From NCBI GenBank assembly GCA_003242605.1, contig QGUZ01000141.1:1-12082 (forward strand): a DNA stretch of 12,082 nt. Direction: 5' to 3'. Position numbers and translations under genes: made by a program. The notes under the pieces were generated by a model, which was given only the letters and a program-made list of their open reading frames with translations, did not search any database and was not told where the DNA came from. Positions 4,679 to 11,351 of this stretch are shown here, piece by piece. Origin of the DNA: Actinomycetota bacterium. GTDB taxonomy: Bacteria; Actinomycetota; Actinomycetes; Streptosporangiales; Streptosporangiaceae. Numbering within the stretch: the stretch's first letter is position 1; every line of letters begins with the position of its first letter.

Positions 4679-7395
4679 TGCCCGGCGCAGCGGACTCCGT
4701 CCCCGAGCACATCTACACCTGGGTGGATGTGGACGTCCACCTGGAAAAACTGGCGCTCCACAGGCAGTGGCCGGAATGGCTCCACGAGTGTGACGCATTC
4801 TGGGACGGTCTTGAAGTGACCGTCGATCCGGCGGTTTCTGCGGAGGAAGCCCTTCGGTGGCTGGGGGACCGATTCGGTGTGGGGTCCATCGCGGAGGACG
4901 ATGGAATACCCGCTCTGCGCCTGGACGACATACCCGGGCGTCCCTCCCGCAGGTTGCTTCCGATCACGATCAACCACCGCGAGCCCGAAACCCCCAGACG
5001 CGAGCTGCGGTGGCGCGAGCGTCGGATCGTCCGCAGCCTCGGGGAGCCACTGCCGCCGCCCGAGTCCGGTCTGCCGCATGGCGTCCGCATGGCCGCCTTC
5101 CATTCCTACAAGGGGGGTGTCGGCCGTACCCTGCATGCGATCGCACTGGCCGACGCCGTAGCCAGCCGGGGCGGCCGTGTGCTGCTGATCGATGCCGACC
5201 TGGAGGCTCCGGGCATCACCTGGATGTTCACGGGTCACGGCAAACGGGTGGACTTCAGCTACGAGGACTTCCTGGCGCTCCTGCACGCCTCCGATGACGG
5301 ACGTCCGGACGAGGCCGTCTCGCTCGGCGCCGCCTATCTGCCCAACCAGACGTTCGACAACGTCATCGTCATGCCGACGCGGCGTTCCCTCGCCGACATC
5401 GCCCCGCCCAAGATCGATCCCACGGATCTCCTCACGGCGGATCGGCCCATCTATTACCTGACGGAGTCCCTTGCCGAGCTGGCCGCGGCCCTGGGGGCGT
5501 CCACCGTGCTCGTCGATCTGCGCGCCGGTGGAAGCGAACTGTCGGCCCCCGTTCTACTGGACCCCCGGGTACAGAGGATCTTCGTCACCACGGTCAGCGA
5601 CCAGTCGCTGTACGGCACGGATCGGCTCATTCGGGAACTCGGGCGACGTGCACCATCGCGGAAGGGCGATCCGGCGAGCGCGATCATCATCACCCAGTTC
5701 CGGGAGCAGGCCGATCGGTCGCTAGTGATAGAGGCGGCGGCCCGGCTGCGTGACGCGATCGCCACGACCCTGCAGCCGGAACCGGACGAGGGCGAGGACC
5801 GGACGGTCGACAACGACGTGGTGGTGGAGCCCACGTTGAGTGCGTTCCAGGATCACCTCCTTTCTCTCCCCGCCAACTGGGACGCAGTGATCGCACTCGC
5901 CAGACGCCAGCAGCTTCCGCAGCTGCTGGACACGCTGGCCCAGGACCTCGCCCGTCCGGCGGCGACGGCGGCTGAGGGCCCGGAGCCTGAGCCGGCCCGG
6001 CCGGAGGGCGCCAAGGCCGGCCTGACGCAGCGGCGCGAGCGACTGGAAACCTTCGCGAGGAGGCTGGCCTACGCCGAGACCGCTGACGGCACCGGCTTTC
6101 TGCCGACCGAGTCGTTGCGGAACCTGCTCACCTCGCATCGCACCGAGCCGCCACTGTGCGTGGTGGTTGGCGCGAAAGGGTCCGGTAAGACGTTCACGCA
6201 GGTCCAGATGTGTATCCGGGGGACCTGGCGGCGCTATGCCGAAGACGTGGGCGTGAACAACGTGACGTTGGACGCCCGGCTCGCCCCAGTGTTCGTCTCC
6301 CGGCATCTGCAGGACAGCATCCTCGGCCAGATCGAGCGGGTACAGCGGGCGGCCCGCGCGTCCTCCGGCGCAGAACCGGCGAGTCAGCTCGAGCTCCGTG
6401 ACCTCATCGGCAGGTCGCTGCGGCGCTCACTCTCCGACCTCGAGTGGCGGCGAGTGTGGCTGACCTGCATGGCAAGGGCGGTGGGCATCGAGGCGTCCCC
6501 CGAGGATGTCGAGGAGAAGCTGGTCGAATTCTCACGTGCCACGACGAGGATATTCCTCATCGATGGTCTCGAGGATCTGCTCCAGGATTTCCTCCAGGAC
6601 GACGCGCAACGGCAGGCGCTCCGAGTCCTCCTCGTCGACTGCCTCGAATGGCTCCGTAGCCTCCGCGGCCGGACGCTCGGTCTTATCGTTTTTATCCGAC
6701 GCGACCTCGTGCAGGCCGCGATCAAGCAGAACCACGGCCAATTCCTTGCGCGTTACCGCGACTATGAACTCAAATGGAATCCGGAAGAGGCCCTGCGGCT
6801 TGCGCTGTGGGTGACCCAGCAGTCCGGAGCACTAGATCTGGCGGACGAGGTGATTCTGCAGGCGAGGGACGAGGATCTGCGCCGCCCCCTCACATCGGTC
6901 TGGGGTGAGAAGATGGGATCGCCGCGTTCGCGAGAGGCGCGGTCCGACAGGTGGTTCCTGGCGGCGTTGTCCGACTTCAACGGCCAGATTCAGGCACGAG
7001 ACATCGTGACGTTCCTGGCCGAATCGGCGGCCGGGTCGGTCTCCGACACGCGCTACTCGGACCGGCTGCTCATCCCCAGCGCCATGCGGAACGCGCTTGT
7101 GACGTGCAGTGTGAAAAAGATCGAGGCCATCAGCGAGGAGAGTCCGCAGGTCGGCCGTCTGCTCAGGACCCTCAAGGCGCTGGAGGCGGACAAGAAACGC
7201 ATTCCCTTCAGTCCGGATTCAGTGCGGCTGTCGAGCGAGGAGCTCGAAATCCTCCAGTCCAACGGCGTCGTGTTCCGCGAGGAAGACCAGTACTGGATTC
7301 CGGAGATATTCCGCCACGGCCTCGCGTTCAAGGCCGTCGGCCGGCCCAAGATTCTCGCGATCGCCAACCTGGTACGGCAGCGCAACTTCGACTGA
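4675..7395 (+). CDS. dual P-loop NTPase: KGGVGR-variant MinD/ParA-like domain plus second ATPase
   Basis: A 906-aa soluble protein. Residues 1-135 are an unassigned N-terminal region starting HIYTWVDVDVHLEKL. A SIMIBI/ParA-like domain follows, with the deviant Walker A SYKGGVGRT (K146) and LLIDADLEAPG (D173, D175). A Pro/Ala/Glu-rich linker spans about 428-452. A second P-loop domain has GAKGSGKT (499-506, K505), a Walker B-like IFLIDGLEDL (D630, E633/D634) and FIRRDL (673-678). The C-terminus (about 835-885) resembles a winged helix, with SNGVVFREEDQYWIP. ATG 4675 gives the ATGA overlap with the HEPN-like gene; GTG 4651 would add eight residues and overlap more. KGGVGR proteins are common in accessory islands of actinomycetes, generally as predicted sensors or switches in conflict systems. 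Here it probably controls the HEPN-like partner. The exact function is unknown. Confidence 0.8.
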   Translation: MMPGAADSVPEHIYTWVDVDVHLEKLALHRQWPEWLHECDAFWDGLEVTVDPAVSAEEALRWLGDRFGVGSIAEDDGIPALRLDDIPGRPSRRLLPITINHREPETPRRELRWRERRIVRSLGEPLPPPESGLPHGVRMAAFHSYKGGVGRTLHAIALADAVASRGGRVLLIDADLEAPGITWMFTGHGKRVDFSYEDFLALLHASDDGRPDEAVSLGAAYLPNQTFDNVIVMPTRRSLADIAPPKIDPTDLLTADRPIYYLTESLAELAAALGASTVLVDLRAGGSELSAPVLLDPRVQRIFVTTVSDQSLYGTDRLIRELGRRAPSRKGDPASAIIITQFREQADRSLVIEAAARLRDAIATTLQPEPDEGEDRTVDNDVVVEPTLSAFQDHLLSLPANWDAVIALARRQQLPQLLDTLAQDLARPAATAAEGPEPEPARPEGAKAGLTQRRERLETFARRLAYAETADGTGFLPTESLRNLLTSHRTEPPLCVVVGAKGSGKTFTQVQMCIRGTWRRYAEDVGVNNVTLDARLAPVFVSRHLQDSILGQIERVQRAARASSGAEPASQLELRDLIGRSLRRSLSDLEWRRVWLTCMARAVGIEASPEDVEEKLVEFSRATTRIFLIDGLEDLLQDFLQDDAQRQALRVLLVDCLEWLRSLRGRTLGLIVFIRRDLVQAAIKQNHGQFLARYRDYELKWNPEEALRLALWVTQQSGALDLADEVILQARDEDLRRPLTSVWGEKMGSPRSREARSDRWFLAALSDFNGQIQARDIVTFLAESAAGSVSDTRYSDRLLIPSAMRNALVTCSVKKIEAISEESPQVGRLLRTLKALEADKKRIPFSPDSVRLSSEELEILQSNGVVFREEDQYWIPEIFRHGLAFKAVGRPKILAIANLVRQRNFD

Positions 7396-7421
7396 CCGTC
7401 GACGCGGCCCGGCGGAGGCGG

Positions 7422-7454
7422 GGCGAGGGCAGGTCAGCCCTTGCCGGCCTCGCC
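7422..7454 (+). terminator. hairpin downstream of the cassette
   Basis: A 7-bp stem, GGCGAGG (7422-7428) with CCTCGCC (7448-7454), starts 27 bases after the NTPase stop. Its loop contains a further GGGC/GCCC complement (7427-7430 and 7437-7440), an alternative inner fold. No T tract follows, as is common for actinomycete terminators. The rest of 7396-7568 shows no gene. Confidence 0.35.
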
Positions 7455-7547
7455 GTGTTCGCGTGGTGCGACGCTGCGAGTCAGGCGCGGGCCGGGCCGT
7501 GGCGGACATGGCCTCCGCTCGCGAACCCCGGCGGCGCCGTGCAGGAA

Positions 7548-7561
7548 CGCAGCCACTGACC
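7548..7561. repeat. right copy of 14-bp direct repeat flanking the HEPN/NTPase cassette
   Basis: CGCAGCCACTGACC, identical to 4196-4209, ending 7 bases before the marR stop triplet. The copy reproduces the Arg-Ser-His-stop end of the DUF47 gene with no further DUF47 similarity upstream. Removing 4210-7561 would restore an ordinary short junction between two convergent genes. Confidence 0.4.
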
Positions 7562-7568
7562 CGTGGGC

Positions 7569-8111
7569 TCAGGGGCCACCGGCGTCCCGGCCGGGCCGGG
7601 CGGCCTTGGCGGCGGTGCGGCGCCGCGCGGCGGCCGCCGACCGGGGCGGCCGGGCGCGCATGTGGTCACGCACCCGGGTCATGATCGCGCGCAGCGTGCG
7701 CAGGTCGGACGCGTCGAGCGGGGTGAGGAACAGCCGCCGGACCACCTCGAGGTGGCCGGGGAGCACCCGGTCGATCCGGGCGCGGCCCGCGTCGGTGATG
7801 GCGGCGTGGACGACCCGCTCGTCGTCCGGGCACGGGGTGCGGGTGATCAGGCCCGCCTTCTCCAGCAGGCCCGCCTGGTAGGTGAGGCCGCTGCGGCTGT
7901 AGACGAGGCCGTCGGCGAGGTCGGTCATGGTGAGCGGGCCGTCGGCGAACGCCAGCCGCATGAGGATCTGGAACTGCACCAGGCTCAGGCCGCCCGCGGC
8001 GCGCAGCTGCTCCTCCACGGCGTACTGCAGCAGGCTGACCGCCTCCGTGAGCACGATGTAGGTGTCGAGCTCCTCGGGGGCGAGGCAGTCGTCGGTCCGC
8101 TCGTCAGCCAT
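7569..8111 (-). CDS. MarR-family transcriptional regulator
   Basis: A 180-aa winged helix-turn-helix repressor, slightly long for MarR because of a basic Ala/Arg-rich C-terminal tail (about 152-180). Helices 16-40 probably dimerise. The DNA-reading helix is near YSRSGLTYQAGLLEKAGLI (71-89), and the wing is DDERVVHAAITDAGR (96-110). Two cysteines, C9 and C94, could allow thiol or electrophile sensing; this is speculative. It is divergent from the quinone oxidoreductase gene, with three matching palindromes between them, so it most likely represses both genes until a quinone-like or oxidant ligand appears. The start ATG at 8111 lies 7 bases after a TAGGAT -10 box (8124-8119), indicating a leaderless message. 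The substrate is not known. Confidence 0.87.
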   Translation of the reverse strand: MADERTDDCLAPEELDTYIVLTEAVSLLQYAVEEQLRAAGGLSLVQFQILMRLAFADGPLTMTDLADGLVYSRSGLTYQAGLLEKAGLITRTPCPDDERVVHAAITDAGRARIDRVLPGHLEVVRRLFLTPLDASDLRTLRAIMTRVRDHMRARPPRSAAAARRRTAAKAARPGRDAGGP

Positions 8112-8118
8112 CCTTCCG

Positions 8119-8124
8119 ATCCTA
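8119..8124 (-). promoter_or_regulatory. -10 element (TAGGAT) of leaderless marR
   Basis: On the minus strand TAGGAT matches TANNNT and is followed by 7 bases and the ATG, so the RNA would begin at the start codon. The intervening GGAAGG touches the ATG directly and is too close to act as a Shine-Dalgarno. The nearest palindromic operator lies 5 bp upstream of this box. Confidence 0.45.
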
Positions 8125-8129
8125 TGCGC

Positions 8130-8141
8130 TTCGAATTCGAA
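8130..8141. promoter_or_regulatory. MarR operator copy 1 (TTCGAATTCGAA)
   Basis: A perfect 12-bp palindrome immediately upstream of the marR -10 box, where a bound repressor would block marR transcription. It is the best-preserved of three related sites in the 145-bp divergent intergenic region. Confidence 0.6.
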
Positions 8142-8185
8142 CCACGCGCGGCCGACGGGTGAGAAGCCTCACGCCCGCCCACTCT

Positions 8186-8238
8186 GTTGCTTCGAATTCG
8201 TAGCGTTTACCGTTCAAGTGTTTCGAGTTCGAAGCAAC
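8186..8238. promoter_or_regulatory. MarR operator copies 2 and 3 within a large inverted repeat
   Basis: Copy 2 is TTCGAATTCGTA (8191-8202) and copy 3 is TTCGAGTTCGAA (8222-8233), with starts 31 bp apart, close to three helical turns. With their flanks they form a longer inverted repeat, GTTGCTTCGAATTCG (8186-8200) against CGAGTTCGAAGCAAC (8224-8238), matching at 14 of 15 positions. A TANNNT-like TACCGT (8208-8213) lies between them and is the probable -10 of the oxidoreductase gene. Occupancy of both sites would cover that promoter. Confidence 0.6.
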
Positions 8239-8256
8239 TATCCGCGAGGGGGCCAG

Positions 8257-9192
8257 ATGAAGGCTGTGCGCTTCCACGAGTACGGCGACGCCGGCGTGCT
8301 CGGCTACGAGGAGGTCGAGCGTCCGGTGCCCGGCCCGGGCCAGGTGCTGGTGCGGGTCGCCGCCACCTCGTTCAACCCGGTCGACGTGGCGCTCCGGGCC
8401 GGGCTCATGCAGCAGACGATGCCGCTCACCCTGCCCCACACGCCGGGGATCGACCTCGCCGGGACCGTCGCCGAGGTCGGGCCGGAGGTGTCCGGCTGGA
8501 ACCCGGGGGAGCGGGTGGTGGCGTTCCTCCCCCTGATCGCGCCCGGCGCCGCCGCCGAGTACGTGGTCGCCCCGGCGAACGTGCTCGCCGCCGCCCCGAA
8601 GACGATCGACCTCGTCGACGCCGCGGCCCTGCCCACCGTCGGCCTCACCGCCTGGCAGGCGCTGTTCGAGGACGCGGGGCTGACCGCCGGCCGGTCGATC
8701 CTGATCAACGGGGCGGGCGGCGCGGTCGGCGGGTACGCGGTCCAGCTCGCCCGCGCCGCCGGGGCCGAGGTCACCGCGACCGCGAGCCCGCGCAGCGCCG
8801 ACCGGGTCCGCCGGTACGGCGCGGCCGACGTGATCGACTACACCCGGACCCCGGTGACCGAGGCGGCCCGGCGGCAATTCGACGTCGTGCTCAACCTGGT
8901 GCCCACCACGCCCGGGGAGCTCGCCCGCCTGGCGCGGCTCGTCGCCGACGACGGCGTCCTCGTCAGCGCCACCACGCCCGCCGTCGCCCACGCCGCCCCC
9001 GGCCTGCGCACCGCGCAGACCCTCGTGCGCGCGGACGCCGCCCAGCTCGCGGAGCTCGTCGCCCGCGTCGACGCCGGTGAGCTGCACGTGCACGTCGCGG
9101 ACCGCCGCCCGCTGCGGGAGCTGCCCGAGGTGCACGCCCTCGCCGAGCAGGGCCGCCTGCCCGGCAAGACCGTGATCGTCCCCGAACCCTGA
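8257..9192 (+). CDS. zinc-less quinone oxidoreductase / NADP-dependent MDR
   Basis: A 311-aa soluble medium-chain dehydrogenase/reductase of the quinone oxidoreductase branch, expected to use NAD(P)H to reduce quinones or activated alkenes. The GroES-like N-terminal domain (about 1-120) contains FNPVDVALRAG (39-49) and HTPGIDLAGTVAEVG (61-75) and lacks the catalytic Cys/His zinc ligands of alcohol dehydrogenases. The Rossmann fold carries the glycine-rich loop INGAGGAVGGYAVQLA (150-165), then RRYGAADVIDY (185-195). ATG 8257 has the purine-rich GAGGGGG just upstream (about 8246-8252); the frame extends back to 8062 but would run through the operators. It is divergent from marR and probably induced when the repressor is released. 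The electron acceptor cannot be deduced. Confidence 0.88.
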   Translation: MKAVRFHEYGDAGVLGYEEVERPVPGPGQVLVRVAATSFNPVDVALRAGLMQQTMPLTLPHTPGIDLAGTVAEVGPEVSGWNPGERVVAFLPLIAPGAAAEYVVAPANVLAAAPKTIDLVDAAALPTVGLTAWQALFEDAGLTAGRSILINGAGGAVGGYAVQLARAAGAEVTATASPRSADRVRRYGAADVIDYTRTPVTEAARRQFDVVLNLVPTTPGELARLARLVADDGVLVSATTPAVAHAAPGLRTAQTLVRADAAQLAELVARVDAGELHVHVADRRPLRELPEVHALAEQGRLPGKTVIVPEP

Positions 9193-9233
9193 CCCGCGCC
9201 CGCCCTGTGAGCAGGGGAGCGCGGCGGCCGGGC

Positions 9234-9261
9234 GGCGGGCCGGTCACGGGGGCGGCCCGCC
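9234..9261 (+). terminator. GC-rich hairpin after the oxidoreductase gene
   Basis: A perfect 9-bp stem, GGCGGGCCG (9234-9242) with CGGCCCGCC (9253-9261), around a 10-base loop, 42 bases after the stop. There is no U tract, so it would be an actinomycete-style terminator if it acts as one. Confidence 0.45.
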
Positions 9262-9340
9262 ACCCGCGCCGCGGGCGCCTCCCCGGCGAAATGTCCCGCA
9301 ATGCACGGCGCGCGCCCGCCGGCTGCGGAAGGATGGGCTT

Positions 9341-9393
9341 CGGCGGACCGGCCGGGCGGGCCGGCCGCCGGCCGTCCGGGGGTGCGGCCGCAC
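9341..9393. repeat. strong hairpin plus palindrome upstream of the HAD gene
   Basis: The arms 9341-9353 and 9359-9370 are complementary except for one bulged A, around a five-base loop. A perfect 12-bp palindrome, GTGCGGCCGCAC, follows at 9382-9393. Both lie within 90 bases of the HAD start. They could shape the leader RNA or bind a regulator; GC-only DNA makes such symmetry fairly easily. Nothing else is seen in 9193-9430 apart from the hairpin at 9234-9261. Confidence 0.3.
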
Positions 9394-9430
9394 GCGCGAG
9401 CCTTCCGCGACCGAGGGGGATAGCAGGCGA

Positions 9431-10222
9431 ATGGCCACCAACGGGTTTCAGGGCGCGATCTTCGACGTCGACGGGGTGCTCGTCGACTCACCCCACGAGC
9501 GCGCCTGGCGCCAGGCGCTGCGCGAGCTGATGGAGGGCGAGTGGGCGGACATCCGGGACCGGACCACCTGGTCGCCGGAGGCGTTCACCTCCGAGGTGTA
9601 CCAGCGGGTGATCTCCGGCAGGCCGCGGATGAGCGGCGCGCTGGGCGCGCTGGAGCACTTCGGCGTGCCGGACGCCGTGACGCGGGCGAAGGCGTACGCG
9701 GACCGCAAGCAGCACCTCATCGTCGAGTTCATCGAGGCCGGCGAGTTCACCGCGTTCCCCGACGCCATCCGGTTCGTGCTCGCCGTACGGGCGGCGGGCA
9801 TCCCGATGGCGGCGGCGTCCTCGTCGAAGAACGCCCCGCGGTTCCTCAAGCGCATCCGCGTGGACGTCTTCGCCGAGGAGGAGAAGCTCGACCACGAGTT
9901 CGTCCGGCCGGGCATGACGCTGTACGACCTGTTCGCCGCCGACATGTCCGGCCGCGACCTGGTCCGGGGCAAGCCGGACCCGGAGATCTTCCTCATCGCC
10001 GCCGCCGCGCTCGGCGTGCCCCCGGAGCACTGCTTCGTGGTGGAGGACGCGGTGAGCGGGGTGCGGGCGGCGAAGGCCGGCGGCATGGCGGCGCTCGCCG
10101 TCGCCCGGGCCGGCGATCGCGAGCTGCTCGCCGCGGCCCGGCCCGACCTGCTCGTCACCAGCCTCGACGAGGTCGACGTCGCCGCGCTCGCCGAGCACCG
10201 CCTCGCGGCCCGGGCGGCCTGA
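9431..10222 (+). CDS. HAD-superfamily hydrolase, beta-phosphoglucomutase-like
   Basis: A 263-aa soluble HAD protein (subfamily IA) with all four motifs. Motif I is FDVDGVLVDS (nucleophile D12, general acid/base D14), motif II is SSSK (130-133), motif III is the Lys of RGKPDPEIF (K181), and motif IV is VVEDAVSG (E205, D206). The helical cap lies between motif I and about residue 110. The substrate class is phosphorylated sugars or small phospho-metabolites; beta-phosphoglucomutase or phosphatase is the closest call, but no sugar phosphorylase gene is nearby. The stretch 144-178 between motifs II and III is longer than usual and carries DHEFVRPGMTLYDLF. ATG 9431 follows GAGGGGGA (9413-9420). 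It ends 13 bases from the convergent protease stop. Confidence 0.85.
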   Translation: MATNGFQGAIFDVDGVLVDSPHERAWRQALRELMEGEWADIRDRTTWSPEAFTSEVYQRVISGRPRMSGALGALEHFGVPDAVTRAKAYADRKQHLIVEFIEAGEFTAFPDAIRFVLAVRAAGIPMAAASSSKNAPRFLKRIRVDVFAEEEKLDHEFVRPGMTLYDLFAADMSGRDLVRGKPDPEIFLIAAAALGVPPEHCFVVEDAVSGVRAAKAGGMAALAVARAGDRELLAAARPDLLVTSLDEVDVAALAEHRLAARAA

Positions 10223-10239
10223 GCGCGCAAACGGCTCAG
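10219..10239. terminator. possible bidirectional hairpin between convergent genes
   Basis: CTGAGC (10219-10224) pairs with GCTCAG (10234-10239) around nine bases. The HAD stop codon (10220-10222) and the protease stop codon (10236-10238, minus strand) sit in opposite arms. A single short symmetric hairpin could end both transcripts; the 6-bp stem is modest. Confidence 0.3.
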
Positions 10240-11351
10240 CCGGTCGCGGCGGCCGGGGCGGCGGCGCGGCGGCGGGACCGGATCCGGCGGGTGACGAAGA
10301 CGTACAGGTAGAGGGCCCAGCCGAGGGCGATGATGGCGAGGGTCGCCACCGGTCCGGCGGGCACGCCCGGCGCGGCGGCGATCTCGTCGAGCGCGCGGGC
10401 GCAGGTGACCACGGTGAGCGGCACGGTGTAGCCCGCGAAGAAGCCGAGGCCGAGGATGCGGCCGAGCACGACGAACCAGGCGTACCGCCGCACGCTCGGC
10501 GGCACCCCGGGCGCGGGCCGCCGGGCGAGCCGGGCGCGCAGGTAGTTCTGCGCGTCGTCCATCAGGTTCTTGTTGCCGGTGAGGTTCGCGTACGCGAAGT
10601 AGACGTCGGTCCGCATGAAGAAGAGGAACTGCCAGACGATCTGCGACAGGCAGATCAGCATCACCAGCCGGACGACGTCGTTGTCGGTGAAGTACAGCGC
10701 GCACAGGCAGGCGCTCACCAGCAGCAGGTCGGTGCGCATCCCGGCGAGGTGCACCCGGTACCGGGCCCGGCGGGGCGCCTGCCAGATGCCGGTCACCCGG
10801 GTCTGCACGACGAGGAACTGCAGCCGGGTGCCGAGCGACAGCTCGGCGCGCACGCCGAGGGAGCGGGCGGCGAGGATGTGGCTGAACTCGTGCACGAACA
10901 CGAGCAGCCAGGAGCCCACGGCGAAGGAGAGGGTGAAGGCGAGGCTGTCCGCCCAGACGATCTCGTCGTAGGACGGGAGGATCTCCGGCCGGGCGATCAC
11001 CGCGGCGAGCGCGGCGCAGGTCACCAGGCCGATCAGCACGTTCGCGGCCGGCGAGAAGAACGGCCGGGCCACGGCGGGGGAGATGCGGTCCCACAGGTTC
11101 GGCGGGCGCTCCGGCGGCCGGAGCAGCCCGGCCGCGTCGAGGCCGCGCACGAAGCCGGCCACGTCCACGTCGACGCCGCGGGCGCGGTGGATCTCGGCGC
11201 GGACCTCGTCGACGGTGCGGGTGCCGTCGAGCAGCGCGACCACGTCGGCGGCGATCTCGGGCACGTTGACGAACCGCTCGCCGTTGCCGATCACGTAGTC
11301 GTCCGGGCCGTCCCGGACCACGCTGAGGAAGGACAGGTCGGGTCGGGTCAC
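10236..11351 (-). CDS. M50 membrane metalloprotease with N-terminal PqqD-like domain
   Basis: A 371-aa protein. Residues about 7-77 resemble PqqD, the RiPP-recognition fold, with YVIGNGERFVNVPEIAADVV and DGTRTVDEV. The membrane part (about 103-353, roughly six segments) carries the zinc motif HEFSH (154-158, catalytic Glu155) and a likely third ligand Asp249 in FMRTDVYF. This is the site-2-protease-like architecture of putative peptide zinc metalloproteases linked to peptide modification loci. GTG 11351 overlaps the ThiF stop as GTGA, so the two are co-translated; the open frame upstream of it lies inside ThiF. The inferred role is binding a precursor leader peptide and cleaving or processing it at the membrane. 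The precursor peptide is not visible and should lie beyond the right edge. Confidence 0.8.
   Translation of the reverse strand: MTRPDLSFLSVVRDGPDDYVIGNGERFVNVPEIAADVVALLDGTRTVDEVRAEIHRARGVDVDVAGFVRGLDAAGLLRPPERPPNLWDRISPAVARPFFSPAANVLIGLVTCAALAAVIARPEILPSYDEIVWADSLAFTLSFAVGSWLLVFVHEFSHILAARSLGVRAELSLGTRLQFLVVQTRVTGIWQAPRRARYRVHLAGMRTDLLLVSACLCALYFTDNDVVRLVMLICLSQIVWQFLFFMRTDVYFAYANLTGNKNLMDDAQNYLRARLARRPAPGVPPSVRRYAWFVVLGRILGLGFFAGYTVPLTVVTCARALDEIAAAPGVPAGPVATLAIIALGWALYLYVFVTRRIRSRRRAAAPAAATG

Noticed and set aside
6951..7559. Plus-strand open frame ending in Arg-Ser-His-stop near the right repeat
   Set aside because: Most of it is a shadow of the NTPase gene; only the 14-base repeat resembles the DUF47 end.
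9207..9530. Small plus-strand open frame between the oxidoreductase and HAD genes
   Set aside because: Arg/Gly/Ala-rich, runs through hairpins and into the HAD gene in another frame.
9448..11094. 548-aa minus-strand open frame spanning the HAD gene and the protease
   Set aside because: It is out of frame with the HEFSH protease and antisense to the HAD gene; no conserved motifs.
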